A DNA stretch of 64,000 bases from Myroides profundi (GCF_000833025.1 NZ_CP010817.1:868001-932000); one strand, 5' to 3'; shown: positions 26,035-34,433, counted from the stretch's first letter. A program made the numbers and translations. The notes: generated by a model not told the origin, from the letters alone.

Positions 26035-26478
26035 TTATTGTTTAGGTTTATCTTGTTCTTTTAAACTAATGTTCATAAAGATTGTTCTGTGATTTGCTTT
26101 GATAACAGCATCTTTAGCAGGAGTGCTGTTGTATTGTACAGGTTTTAATTTATGGATTGCACCAGTGATAGGGTCAACAATAAGTCCTATTATCCCTCCA
26201 AAACCAATATTACCAATGTACCAAGCATTAAAGCTTCTTTCAAAATCAGTTTTATAAGTGTCATATCCTTCACTTGCTATCTTAAGTGTATAAGATTGGT
26301 TCTTCTTTAATTTAGTGTTATATGGTGTCTTACCTACTTCTTTATTGTCTATATAGACTGTAGAGTTCGTAGGAGTAGAGTAGATCTCTATTTTTTGTTT
26401 ACTTCCAGATACGATAGTAGCACAACTTGTATTTAATAATAGTAATGCAGAAGAGATTAGTAAAAGTGTTTTTTTCAT
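26035..26478 (-). CDS. PEGA-domain lipoprotein
   Basis: A 147-residue lipoprotein with a signal peptide and lipobox (LLNTSC, Cys at residue 19). The following PEGA-like domain is a beta-sandwich segment: QKIEIYSTPTNSTVYIDNKE, then GKTPYNTKL and SEGYDTYKTDFE. A hydrophobic glycine-rich stretch near residues 90-105 (IGNIGFGGIIGLIVDPITGA) may associate with the membrane. It overlaps the stop of the upstream lipoprotein gene by one base (TAATG), so the two are co-expressed. Similar two-gene sets occur in other Bacteroidetes; role unknown. Confidence 0.82.
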   Translation of the reverse strand: MKKTLLLISSALLLLNTSCATIVSGSKQKIEIYSTPTNSTVYIDNKEVGKTPYNTKLKKNQSYTLKIASEGYDTYKTDFERSFNAWYIGNIGFGGIIGLIVDPITGAIHKLKPVQYNSTPAKDAVIKANHRTIFMNISLKEQDKPKQ

Positions 26479-26837
26479 TAATTGTTATTTTTAAGTGTTT
26501 GTGTTTTATAATAATCAACGTCTACTCTATGGCACGTACTCCATAGGTTAGGACGTTTGTGTTTTGTTATTTTAATGACATCTGCTCCAAAGTCTTGAGC
26601 AATTTTACGAGCATTACTTAATATATAATTTAGGTTGCAGTTGACAGAAAAACCTGAATCTCCAAATTTGCTACTACCTACTTTTGTATTTGGTGTAGGA
26701 ACATCTTCATTAAGTTTAAGTACTATAACTTCTGTATTAAGTGGTGTGTTTACTTTTGTAGTACTCATAGTAGTACTCATCGAAGAACTGCATGCTCCAA
26801 GAGCTATACAAGTGATTAAAAGAAATATTTTTTTCAT
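26478..26837 (-). CDS. Small lipoprotein
   Basis: A 119-residue lipoprotein starting at the ATG at 26837: the signal peptide MKKIFLLITCIALGAC ends in a lipobox Cys. A longer frame begins at 26858, but a -7 promoter box TATATTTG occupies 26856-26863 on the minus strand, so the later start is right. The mature part has a Ser/Thr-rich linker and a compact domain with two cysteines (VNCNLNY; LWSTCHRVDVDYY). No family recognised. First gene of a pair with the PEGA lipoprotein. Confidence 0.75.
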   Translation of the reverse strand: MKKIFLLITCIALGACSSSMSTTMSTTKVNTPLNTEVIVLKLNEDVPTPNTKVGSSKFGDSGFSVNCNLNYILSNARKIAQDFGADVIKITKHKRPNLWSTCHRVDVDYYKTQTLKNNN

Positions 26838-26985
26838 AGTAGGTAAATTTGGGCGCAAATATAGTAGTTAAAAATTATAAAAAAATTAAGAGGATGAAGT
26901 ATTATAAATATTTATAAGGAGTGATGATTTGTATTTTATATATTCCTTTTAAAACTAGAGAAATGACTGTGATGATTAAAAATAG

Positions 26986-27012
26986 AAAAGCTCCGTTATA
27001 AACGAAGCTTTT
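26986..27012 (-). terminator. Terminator after the 27040 lipoprotein gene
   Basis: 12-bp stem with one mismatch, AAAAGCTCCGTT pairing with AACGAAGCTTTT around a TATA loop; T-rich on the minus strand. Lies 28 bases beyond the lipoprotein stop. Confidence 0.6.
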
Positions 27013-27039
27013 GATTTTTATTATAATAATATCAGTTTT

Positions 27040-27459
27040 TTATTTCTTGTGCATATTTGCAAAATGCTTAATATCAACTTCTGCATTAGTAAACTCTTTA
27101 TTACTAGCATTAGTCATAATATCTCTATCATTGACGAAAGAGTTTATTTTAATAAAAGTTACTAGATTTGGATCATTTAGTTTCTCTACAGTTAAGAAAG
27201 CATAATTCTGATCAGTTGTAATCTTTGGAGAAGTAAATTCTTTGAAGTCTTTTATCTCTAGCTTTTTTAAGATGGTTTTATTTTCTTTACGATCATAAGT
27301 ACCATAGGTGATAATTACATCTATTGTATGTTCCTGTTCGCTGTATGTTTTAATTGTAAAATAGACATCGTCTTTTTTAGAAGAAACATTGTCATCATTA
27401 GAACAAGAGAATGTCAATAGAAGAAAGAATAGTGAGAATAATTGAGTTAGTCTTTTCAT
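27040..27459 (-). CDS. Small lipoprotein
   Basis: A 139-residue lipoprotein: signal peptide with hydrophobic stretch LFSLFFLLLTFSC, lipobox Cys at residue 19 followed by SNDDN, an acidic start common in surface-exposed flavobacterial lipoproteins. The mature domain is strand-rich (VYFTIKTYSE, HTIDVIITYGTYD). No recognised domain and no obvious relation to neighbours. It is a single-gene unit with its own terminator. Confidence 0.7.
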   Translation of the reverse strand: MKRLTQLFSLFFLLLTFSCSNDDNVSSKKDDVYFTIKTYSEQEHTIDVIITYGTYDRKENKTILKKLEIKDFKEFTSPKITTDQNYAFLTVEKLNDPNLVTFIKINSFVNDRDIMTNASNKEFTNAEVDIKHFANMHKK

Positions 27460-27498
27460 AGTAATTTTTAATTATCAATAAAGATAATGCTTTAAGTG

Positions 27499-28035
27499 TT
27501 ACTTAGTAGCTAATGCTTTGATTTTTAAACATGTTTTGTAATTACGAGTAGTTGCAGTTACCTTGAGTTTATTCTCGATTAAAGCATTGGTAATCTTTGT
27601 TTTTCCATATCCAATATTTGCGACGAGGTATATTGCATTATCAGTAGTATGTAGTAATTCTAAAGTATTTTTCTTTTCTTCAAGGCTGTTAATTCCCTCT
27701 TGTTGAGGCGTACCATCTATAAAAGTGATATATAACTGTGCTAGTTCTTCTTCTTTAGTAAAAGGATGTTGTACAAGTATTTCTTCGAACTGATCAATAT
27801 CTAAAGTAAGAGTTGGTACCGTGAGGTTTAGTGTACTCAGTATTTTATCTTGTATCTTCTTTGATAGTATTGAAGAATCTACTTCTACAGATTGGTATAT
27901 TATATTCCCACTCTGAATATAAGTCTGTACATTCTGTAAACCTAGGTTAATACACAGTTGTTTTAATACATCCATTTTGATGATGTTCTTGCCACTGACA
28001 TTGATACCTCTGAGGAGTGTGATATAAGTTTTCAT
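27499..28035 (-). CDS. DUF1697 family protein
   Basis: A 178-residue cytoplasmic protein of the DUF1697 family. The N-terminus YITLLRGINVSGKNIIKMD and the segment NVQTYIQSGNIIYQS (about residues 34-48) are the family signature, and the tail KTKITNALIENKLKVTATTRNYKTC matches the conserved end. The molecular role of the family is unknown; members are usually single genes. Here it lies 70 bases downstream of the dihydrolipoyl dehydrogenase gene on the same strand, without evidence for coupling. Confidence 0.9.
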   Translation of the reverse strand: MKTYITLLRGINVSGKNIIKMDVLKQLCINLGLQNVQTYIQSGNIIYQSVEVDSSILSKKIQDKILSTLNLTVPTLTLDIDQFEEILVQHPFTKEEELAQLYITFIDGTPQQEGINSLEEKKNTLELLHTTDNAIYLVANIGYGKTKITNALIENKLKVTATTRNYKTCLKIKALATK

Positions 28036-28106
28036 TTATTTAATTTAGATTACAATATTAAAGAATAACGACAATAAACTACTAATTTATTGTCGTTAGT
28101 TCTTAT

Positions 28107-29510
28107 CTATATATTGATAGAAGGTTTTCCTGATGCAATGGTATATGCTTCTTTTAGCACTTCTGAGTAAGTAGGGTGGGCATAACTTATATTCGCTAGA
28201 TCTGATGCTGTTACCTCGTATTCGAGTGCTACTACTGCTTGTGCAATTAAATCAGCTGCTCTTGCCCCAATAATATGTACACCTAATACCTCTCCATACT
28301 TAGGATCAGTCAATACTTTGACAAAACCATCTGTGTCCATACCTGCTCTAGCTCTAGCATTGGCACTAAAAGGGAACCTGCCTGTGTTATAACTAATTCC
28401 GTCAGCTTTTAATTGTTCTTCCGTTTTTCCTACAGATGCAACTTCAGGCCAAGTATATACAACACCTGGGATAGCGTTGTAGTTGATGTGTGGTTTTTGT
28501 CCATTGATACGTTCTATTACATAGACAGCTTCTTCCTCTGCCTTATGCGCTAGCATCGCACCTCCGATTACATCACCGATAGCATAGATAGATGGAGCAT
28601 GTGTTTTGAGTAATTCATCAACTATGATATTGCCACGAGTGTCTAATTGGACATCTGTATTCTCTAATCCTAACCCTGTAGTATAAGCTTTTCGCCCTAC
28701 TGCCATTAGCACATACTCTGATACAATAGTATGAGATTCTCCATTTTTGTCTTTGTAATGTACTTCTGCTACGTTACCCAGATTATTTACTTGATAAACA
28801 CTTTTGCCAAGTTGTATGTCTATACCTTGTTTGTTTAATATTTTGTAGAGTGATTTGCCTTGTTCATGATCCATGGTATTAATTAAATAGTCAGCATATT
28901 CTACAATAGTCACTTTAGTTCCTATACGATGAAATATAGAAGCCATTTCTACACCAATCACTCCACCACCAATAATTGTAATGTTTTTAGGTTGTTCTGT
29001 TAAAGCTAATGCTTCAGTAGAAGTGATAATGCGTTGCTTATCTATTGTGACATTAGGTAATGTAGCAGGTTTAGACCCTGTGGCAATAATAAAATTGTCT
29101 GCTGTATAAGTATTCTTTTCTTGGTCATTATTTACTACTTCGAGTGTATTGTTATCTTTAAAAGAAGCAGTTCCTTGTATGTGAGTAATTTTGTTTTTAC
29201 TCATTAAGTAATCTAAGCCTTGTGTAGTTTTTTGTACAACACCTTCTTTTCTTTTGTATAATTGGTCAAAGTTTAATTGTATACTATCAAAAGAAATACC
29301 ATGTGCATTAAACTGATGTAAAGCATCGTGATAGTGATGTGTGCTATCTAATAATGCTTTCGTAGGTATACACCCTACATTCGTACACGTACCGCCTAGA
29401 GTAGCATATTTTTCTATAAGAGCGGTGTTATAACCTAACTGTGTAGCGCGAATAGCTGCAACATATCCTCCAGGTCCAGAACCAATCACAATAATATCAA
29501 ATTGTTTCAT
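28107..29510 (-). CDS. lpdA: Dihydrolipoyl dehydrogenase
   Basis: FAD enzyme (E3) that reoxidises dihydrolipoamide in 2-oxoacid dehydrogenase complexes and the glycine cleavage system. FAD loop GSGPGGY at residues 10-16; redox-active cysteines C42 and C47 in GGTCTNVGCIPTK; NAD loop GGGVIGVE about 180; catalytic pair H445 and E450 in YAHPTYSE. Full length at 467 residues. It begins 14 bases after the thiolase gene and likely shares its TetR-controlled transcript, which hints at a role in a catabolic branch such as branched-chain or fatty acid breakdown; that is inference, and other lpd copies may exist elsewhere. Confidence 0.95.
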   Translation of the reverse strand: MKQFDIIVIGSGPGGYVAAIRATQLGYNTALIEKYATLGGTCTNVGCIPTKALLDSTHHYHDALHQFNAHGISFDSIQLNFDQLYKRKEGVVQKTTQGLDYLMSKNKITHIQGTASFKDNNTLEVVNNDQEKNTYTADNFIIATGSKPATLPNVTIDKQRIITSTEALALTEQPKNITIIGGGVIGVEMASIFHRIGTKVTIVEYADYLINTMDHEQGKSLYKILNKQGIDIQLGKSVYQVNNLGNVAEVHYKDKNGESHTIVSEYVLMAVGRKAYTTGLGLENTDVQLDTRGNIIVDELLKTHAPSIYAIGDVIGGAMLAHKAEEEAVYVIERINGQKPHINYNAIPGVVYTWPEVASVGKTEEQLKADGISYNTGRFPFSANARARAGMDTDGFVKVLTDPKYGEVLGVHIIGARAADLIAQAVVALEYEVTASDLANISYAHPTYSEVLKEAYTIASGKPSINI

Positions 29511-29524
29511 TGTAATTCGTTTTG

Positions 29525-30703
29525 TTATTCTGTTATATTTTCAATTAAGATAGCTGTAGCTCCACCACCACCGTTACAGATAGCAGCTACGCCATATCTT
29601 CCTTTTTCTTGTTTTAGTACACTGATAAGAGTAGTGATAATACGTGCTCCTGAAGTTCCTATTGGATGCCCTAATGCTACTGCTCCTCCATAAATATTTA
29701 CTTTATTAATGTCATAGTTTAATAAATGTTGATTAGACAAGATGACCGAAACATATGCTTCATTGATTTCAAAGAAGTCTATATCTGTTATAGTCAAGTT
29801 GGCTTGCTTTAGTACCTTTTCTATAGCTAATGCAGGAGTAGTGGTAAACCACTCAGGATCTTGTGCAGCATCTGCATATGCTATGATTTTAGCAAAAGGC
29901 TTTAATTGATGTTTTTCTATTGCCTCACTAGAAGCAAGAATGATAGCTGCTGCACCATCATTTAGATTGCTTGAGTTGGCTGCTGTTAGCTTTCCATCAG
30001 TACGAAACGCAGGTGCTAATGTGTTAACTTTCTCAGGGATGAGTTTATAGATGTCTTCATCTTTGTCTATTATTATATCCGCTTTTTTAGTGGGAATAGT
30101 TATTGGAATTAATTCCTTGTCAAACTTACTTTGTTCAGTAGCTTCTTGCGCTCTTTTGTAAGATAATAAAGCAAAGGCATCAAGTTCTTCTCTAGTGTGT
30201 TTGAATTTGTCTATGCCTAGTTCAGCAGCTGTTCCCATATGAAAATTATTGTACACATCCCATAGTCCGTCTTTAATCATCCCGTCTGTTAAGTTTAAAT
30301 GTCCGAGTTTGTTGCCATTTCTGACTTGAGTATAATGTGGAACATTACTCATACTTTCCATGCCACCTGCTATGACAATATCTTCTAATCCCAACTGTAT
30401 TTGTTGAGCAGCTAGTATAGTAGCCTTCATCCCTGCTGCACATACTTTATTAATAGTAGTTGCATCTTTGCTAGTAGGTATATTAGCAAAGATTGCTGCT
30501 TGTCTAGCAGGTGATTGACCTACGCCAGCGCTTAGTACATTACCCATGTATATACTGTCGATATGCTCAGGTGCTAACCCAATGCTTTTGTATGTTTCTT
30601 CAATGGCTATTGCACCTAGTTGAGGTGCAGTAAGTGAAGATAGACTTCCTAAGAAACTCCCTATTGGAGTTCGTTTAGTTGCTACGATAAATACATCTTT
30701 CAT
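29525..30703 (-). CDS. Acetyl-CoA C-acyltransferase (thiolase)
   Basis: A 392-residue thiolase, forming or cleaving 3-ketoacyl-CoA. The acyl-carrying cysteine is C88 in INKVCAAGMKA. The second site motifs are NEAY (about 315), GHPIGTSGAR (about 345) and CNGGGGA (about 378). Sequence style is close to acetoacetyl-CoA thiolases. It is preceded by a TetR gene (64 bases) and a palindromic operator at 30721-30738, and is followed by lpdA. Whether it acts in degradation or in synthesis of acetoacetyl-CoA cannot be decided here. Confidence 0.93.
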   Translation of the reverse strand: MKDVFIVATKRTPIGSFLGSLSSLTAPQLGAIAIEETYKSIGLAPEHIDSIYMGNVLSAGVGQSPARQAAIFANIPTSKDATTINKVCAAGMKATILAAQQIQLGLEDIVIAGGMESMSNVPHYTQVRNGNKLGHLNLTDGMIKDGLWDVYNNFHMGTAAELGIDKFKHTREELDAFALLSYKRAQEATEQSKFDKELIPITIPTKKADIIIDKDEDIYKLIPEKVNTLAPAFRTDGKLTAANSSNLNDGAAAIILASSEAIEKHQLKPFAKIIAYADAAQDPEWFTTTPALAIEKVLKQANLTITDIDFFEINEAYVSVILSNQHLLNYDINKVNIYGGAVALGHPIGTSGARIITTLISVLKQEKGRYGVAAICNGGGGATAILIENITE

Positions 30704-30720
30704 AAGTTATATTATTTATA

Positions 30721-30738
30721 ATATACCAATCGGTATAT
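30721..30738. promoter_or_regulatory. Probable TetR operator before the thiolase gene
   Basis: ATATACC-AATC-GGTATAT; the core ATACC-N4-GGTAT is identical (in reverse orientation) to the site in front of the tetR gene. It lies 18-35 bases upstream of the thiolase ATG. Confidence 0.7.
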
Positions 30739-30767
30739 TGTTGGTTAAAAAAAAGAGTGAAATCTTT

Positions 30768-31364
30768 TTATACTGTGATTTCACTGTTTATGATTAATTC
30801 TATTCTATCTAAAGAAATATAGAGATGTTTGATATTACCTGTAGTTTTTCCTAACAGCATTCCTCCTTCGATTAGAGATATGAATAAGTAAGCATAGGAT
30901 TCACTATCTATTTCTGCTTTAAATTCTTTTGTTTGAATACCTTTCTCTATGATCTTGATAAAGATATTCGCTAAGCCAGAGAAAGTCTTTACAACGGCTT
31001 CTTTTAGCTCAGGAAAGGTATCATCTGCTTCTGTTGCTGTATTAAGTAGAGGACAACCGCCTAGTTTAAAGAATACCTTCCACTCTGTACGATAGAGCGT
31101 CACTATAGCAAGTAATCTTTCTCTTTGAGTCTGATTTTCTTTAGAAATACTCTTTTTAATTTCAAGGTATACTTTATAAGCATTGTATTCAAAAGCAGCT
31201 AAGGCTACCTCATCTTTATTCTTAAAGTTGCCATAGATACTTCCTTTAGTCAATCCTGTAGCTTCAGTGATATCACTTAACGAAGTTGCAGCAGCTCCTT
31301 TAGTGTTGAATAAATAAGCTGTTTGCTCTATAATAAACTGTTTCGTTTTTTCTGCTTTAGTCAT
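30768..31364 (-). CDS. TetR family transcriptional regulator
   Basis: A 198-residue TetR-type repressor. The N-terminal helix-turn-helix is FNTKGAAATSLSDITEATGLTKGSIYGNFKNKDEVALAAF (in about residues 18-57). The C-terminal ligand domain contains GGCPLLNTATEADDTFPELKEAV, a pattern of the AcuR/YdeS-like group with a conserved G-C-x-L. It precedes the thiolase gene in the same orientation. One operator copy overlaps its own promoter and another precedes the thiolase gene, so it probably represses both itself and the thiolase-lpdA unit. The inducer is unknown, an acyl-CoA being a reasonable guess. Confidence 0.92.
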   Translation of the reverse strand: MTKAEKTKQFIIEQTAYLFNTKGAAATSLSDITEATGLTKGSIYGNFKNKDEVALAAFEYNAYKVYLEIKKSISKENQTQRERLLAIVTLYRTEWKVFFKLGGCPLLNTATEADDTFPELKEAVVKTFSGLANIFIKIIEKGIQTKEFKAEIDSESYAYLFISLIEGGMLLGKTTGNIKHLYISLDRIELIINSEITV

Positions 31365-31384
31365 GATTAGAATGTATTACAAGA

Positions 31385-31414
31385 CAAATATAATATAATA
31401 ATACCGATTGGTAT
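31385..31414 (-). promoter_or_regulatory. tetR promoter with overlapping operator
   Basis: -7 element TATATTTG (minus strand) at 31385-31392 and the palindrome ATACCGATTGGTAT at 31401-31414 in the promoter spacer. A repressor bound there would block RNA polymerase, implying autorepression. Confidence 0.65.
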
Positions 31415-31500
31415 ATTTAAGTTGTGTTATTTTTTTACTAACAAATAAATTGTGTTAGTCTCAATAATTAAAAGTAAATTAGAGGTTAAATAAATTGACT

Positions 31501-31814
31501 ATGAGGTATTTAATTTGCTTTTTTACTTTTGTTCTAACAACATCGATGTTAGGACAGGACTTTATAAAGCCGAGTACTCACTTAGAGATAAAGAGATGTT
31601 TAGCGTCTATAAGAACGCTCATAACATCATCATTGGTAATGCTAATGCAAGAGAGGTGACATATGAAATGAAGAATAATATCTTTATGAAAGAGTATATC
31701 GAAGACCGTATAATAAAGAATCAAGAAGGTGCAAAGTCATTGCAGAAGATACAGATTAAAGAATCTTATACTGCAGATGGCCAGTATATAAAGAAAGAAG
31801 AAAAAGTACTTTAA
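31501..31814 (+). pseudogene. Small secreted protein with a frameshift
   Basis: Frame 1 from the ATG at 31501 encodes a clean signal peptide, MRYLICFFTFVLTTSMLGQ, but then leaves sensible protein sequence and stops after about 50 codons. A different frame, offset by -1 and open from 31515, carries the rest, YKAEYSLRDKEMF to YIKKEEKVL, ending at 31814. The two join near 31555-31570. A single missing base there, in this strain or in the assembly, would explain it; programmed frameshifting is less likely as I see no slippery heptamer. Intact, the product would be a secreted protein of about 105 residues with unknown function. Confidence 0.6.
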
Positions 31815-31820
31815 ACATAT

Positions 31821-31854
31821 AAGCCTATTAGGAATGTCAAATTCTAATAGGCTT
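31821..31854. terminator. Terminator between convergent genes
   Basis: 11-bp stem AAGCCTATTAG (31821-31831) with CTAATAGGCTT (31844-31854). It serves the frameshifted gene and the SdpI-like gene. Confidence 0.65.
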
Positions 31855-31861
31855 GTACTTA

Positions 31862-32185
31862 TTACTCTTCTAGTTTCTTTAATCCTTGTTCTGTTTTATA
31901 AATAATAAATGCTAAACTGAGTATCATCGGTAAGAAGTATAAATTATTCAATAGCTTCGAGTAAGTAGGAAGTAGATATGAGATACCACTGTATATACCC
32001 GTACCTATACCTAAGTATACAAAGTACTTACCACTTAGTTTTTGTGCAAACTCCCAGTTGCGTTGATTCTTCATCGCACGGTGTGTGCGGTATCCTAGTA
32101 TGCTATTTATTGTTTTGACATGAGGAACTAGTAGTCCCAAGACAATAAATAGACACATAAATATAAGTAGTTCTGTTGCTATCAT
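31862..32185 (-). CDS. SdpI family membrane protein
   Basis: A 107-residue protein with three membrane helices (about residues 5-22, 55-72, 80-97). The segment GYRTHRAMKNQRNWEFAQK (about 31-49) is the hallmark of the SdpI/YhfL family. In Bacillus subtilis SdpI gives immunity to the SdpC toxin and signals its presence; most family members outside Bacillus are uncharacterised. It is the last gene of a five-gene minus-strand operon and overlaps the gene before it by 4 bases. Confidence 0.85.
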   Translation of the reverse strand: MIATELLIFMCLFIVLGLLVPHVKTINSILGYRTHRAMKNQRNWEFAQKLSGKYFVYLGIGTGIYSGISYLLPTYSKLLNNLYFLPMILSLAFIIYKTEQGLKKLEE

Positions 32186-32559
32186 AGTGTGATTAGTATT
32201 ACAAAAATTAGTACTGCTATAGGTATAATGATATCAAAAGGTTTTATAGGATCAGTAGAGTATTTTTTCTTCGTATAAATATTTACTCCTAATAGAAATA
32301 CTAAAGGTAAATACATGACAAAAATGTCTCTTATAATTTCCAATCCAGACCATTGATATAGTGCTGCACCTATCAAAATTATTAATGCCACAATTCTTAG
32401 AGAATTATTGAGTATGCGAACTATGTTTTTTATATCATAGAGTTCTTGCTTCTCTTTACTCATGGTGTTATACCCTGCTAATAAGTATTTTGCTGTTTTA
32501 GGAGTAAGGATAAAACTCAATATGATAAATAATGCAGATGTTATTAAGATAGGCTCCAT
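32182..32559 (-). CDS. DUF3784-like small membrane protein
   Basis: A 125-residue protein with three or four membrane helices (about 3-20, 52-68, 80-95, 107-124). The sequence AGYNTMSKEKQELYDIKNIVR (about 29-49) matches DUF3784 proteins, which have an AGYNTMS/KxEY-type loop after the first helix. SdpI-family and DUF3784 proteins share this architecture, so the two adjacent genes may be distantly related. It overlaps the SdpI-like gene by 4 bases and follows the hydrolase gene by 1 base. Function unknown. Confidence 0.75.
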   Translation of the reverse strand: MEPILITSALFIILSFILTPKTAKYLLAGYNTMSKEKQELYDIKNIVRILNNSLRIVALIILIGAALYQWSGLEIIRDIFVMYLPLVFLLGVNIYTKKKYSTDPIKPFDIIIPIAVLIFVILITL

Positions 32560-32560
32560 A

Positions 32561-33472
32561 TTATTTCTTTATAAAGTTAACAATAGTAGGTACTAGTTCA
32601 GTGTGAAGAGGCACATCAGGCTTTGTGTATAGTACTAAGTTCTCCTCCTCTTTTACAACTGTTTTTAGTACGTGATTCATTCCTTTTATTGTCACAAGAG
32701 TAGCAGTAGGTACAGCTTGTTTTAAGTTGTCTCCCTGATCTGTCTTGACTTGTAAGTCTTTATCTCCTTGTAAGATTAAAATCGGTTGTTTTACTTTTTT
32801 AATTTCTACAGTAGGATCATACTTCATCCACGAGATAAGGTAAGGCTGAACAGAAGTGCGATATAAGCTTTGTAGCATAGGAGGGATGCTATCTACTATT
32901 TCGCCTTTTCTAAGTTTAACGTGAATGTCTTCTATTGATTTTGCAAAGAAAGGCGCTTGCGCTGTTATCTGTTTATACAGTGTTTTATCTATTGTCTCTC
33001 CTGGCCCTTGTAGCGAGATAAGCTTTGATACAGCACTATTGTCTTGACTAGCCAATGTAGCTACCATGGCTCCTTCGCTATGTCCGATCAAGATAATACT
33101 AGGATATTCCTTTTTGAAGTAATCAATAACTATATTTAAGTCACTCACATTGTCTTCAAACTTAATATCTGCCTCATTCATTGTCTGGTTCTTCATCTGA
33201 GCAAACATCCTTTTGTTATACGTGAAGGTGTTGATACCATTCTCTTTTAGCCCTTGAGCAAGGTATTTATACGAGTTCGCATTTACCCCAGCAGGATTGT
33301 TTCCGTTCTTGTTAGTAGGACCAGAACCTGCTATTATAATGGCAAGCTGTTTACTGTCTTTATTCGCTAAATATAAGTCTCCATCAATTTCACTGTCTAC
33401 CTGAACAGCTGTTTGTGCAAAGCTAAATGTAGTAGCAAAGCATAAGGTAAGTGTAGTTAATAGTTTTTTCAT
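32561..33472 (-). CDS. Secreted alpha/beta hydrolase
   Basis: A 303-residue hydrolase with a signal peptide (residues 1-19, ending SFAQ). The nucleophile elbow is IGHSEGAMVA (about residues 126-135; Ser in GHSEG), the oxyanion segment IIAGSGPTNKNGNNP about 47-61, and the catalytic His in KGMNHVLK (about 263). ILQGDKDLQV supplies the acid. It resembles the DUF/peptidase S9-like hydrolases that cleave ester substrates; the real substrate is unknown. Located in an operon with small membrane proteins, where it would act in the periplasm. Confidence 0.85.
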   Translation of the reverse strand: MKKLLTTLTLCFATTFSFAQTAVQVDSEIDGDLYLANKDSKQLAIIIAGSGPTNKNGNNPAGVNANSYKYLAQGLKENGINTFTYNKRMFAQMKNQTMNEADIKFEDNVSDLNIVIDYFKKEYPSIILIGHSEGAMVATLASQDNSAVSKLISLQGPGETIDKTLYKQITAQAPFFAKSIEDIHVKLRKGEIVDSIPPMLQSLYRTSVQPYLISWMKYDPTVEIKKVKQPILILQGDKDLQVKTDQGDNLKQAVPTATLVTIKGMNHVLKTVVKEEENLVLYTKPDVPLHTELVPTIVNFIKK

Positions 33473-33488
33473 AGTGTTGTTGTGTTGG

Positions 33489-34076
33489 TTAATATAATGT
33501 AGTGATTAGTCTTGTCAGAGTATCTACAAGTAAGATGATTAGTACGAAGCCAATAATCATATATTTCTTTTTGAGGTGTGTAGCTAGTTTGAAACCTTGG
33601 TAGATATAGTATCCAAAACCAACTAGACAGAGAATACTAGCAAATGACGTAATGATAAAATAAACAAAACCTTGTGGATTACTTTTGAACAATATTTCAG
33701 GATTAGCAATATTGTCAATAAGTTGAAGAGAGAAATCACTTAGGTATCCATTGATATCAAATAGTACACTTATATCTAGACATATACGCGCAATCAACAC
33801 GGTGTTGAGTATATCTATTAGTCGAGTCTTTTTGTTGATGATTTTTCCAAATACAAATAAAGCAAGTGTCATTACTATTGTTGTAATAGCAAAGTCACTC
33901 AAGGTTTGGACAAGTGTAGGTGCTGACTTGAGAGCTACTTGTTTTAGAATTGCTATACTACGCATATGGGTCAATAGTTGAAGACAACTAATAACTACTC
34001 CAGTTAGTACACCGATTACTAAGAGCGTTTTATCCTGTATGCTTTCAAACGGTTTAAGAATATAGTTTTTTGTCAT
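33489..34076 (-). CDS. YIP1-like integral membrane protein
   Basis: A 195-residue protein with five membrane helices (about 15-33, 58-78, 90-108, 136-158, 172-190) and little soluble sequence. Topology and the start (YILKPFESIQDKTLLVIGVLTG) recall bacterial Yip1-domain proteins. It follows the DUF2089 regulator by 22 bases and precedes the hydrolase by 16 bases. No catalytic motif is visible. Confidence 0.65.
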   Translation of the reverse strand: MTKNYILKPFESIQDKTLLVIGVLTGVVISCLQLLTHMRSIAILKQVALKSAPTLVQTLSDFAITTIVMTLALFVFGKIINKKTRLIDILNTVLIARICLDISVLFDINGYLSDFSLQLIDNIANPEILFKSNPQGFVYFIITSFASILCLVGFGYYIYQGFKLATHLKKKYMIIGFVLIILLVDTLTRLITTLY

Positions 34077-34098
34077 AAGGTTGTTGGTTAGTAGTTGA

Positions 34099-34383
34099 TT
34101 ATTCTTTTTTCTGTAATTGTTGGATATGTTCTATCATATCATCTAGTTTGTTTCGAACAGTAGGGTAACTGATATTCATCTGTAAAGCCATTTGTTTTAG
34201 ACTGCCACTGTTTAAAAAGAAAGCTAAGATAAACTCCTGTTCCTCTTTACTCAGCTGTAAGAGTAGGGGCAAAGAGAAGTTACCATTGACGATAGTCTGG
34301 CAGTGCTCACAAGAAAGCTGGGTGACCTTTAGTTCACTTTCACAACTAGGGCAATGTATAGGTAGTTTGGGCTTAATTGACAT
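34099..34383 (-). CDS. DUF2089-type zinc-ribbon regulator
   Basis: A 94-residue protein: an N-terminal zinc ribbon with two pairs of cysteines (CPSCESEL at about 11-18 and CEHCQT at 26-31), and a C-terminal helix-turn-helix, SLKQMALQMNISYPTVRNKLDDMIEHI. This is the DUF2089 architecture, a presumed transcription regulator. As first gene of the five-gene operon down to the SdpI-like gene, it probably controls it. A perfect 11-bp inverted repeat lies just upstream (34400-34433) and may be its operator. Confidence 0.88.
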   Translation of the reverse strand: MSIKPKLPIHCPSCESELKVTQLSCEHCQTIVNGNFSLPLLLQLSKEEQEFILAFFLNSGSLKQMALQMNISYPTVRNKLDDMIEHIQQLQKKE

Positions 34384-34399
34384 AATGCGGATAGTTTGT

Positions 34400-34433
34400 T
34401 TAATTTTATTGAAGTCTAATTTAATAAAATTAA
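34400..34433. repeat. Inverted repeat upstream of the DUF2089 operon
   Basis: TTAATTTTATT (34400-34410) and AATAAAATTAA (34423-34433), 12-base spacer, 17 bases before the DUF2089 start. Perfect but AT-rich, so chance is less unlikely than the length suggests. Confidence 0.5.

Noticed and set aside
31515..31814. Independent 99-residue gene starting at TTG 31515
   Set aside because: This start lies inside the signal peptide coding region of another frame; a frameshifted secreted gene explains both parts better.
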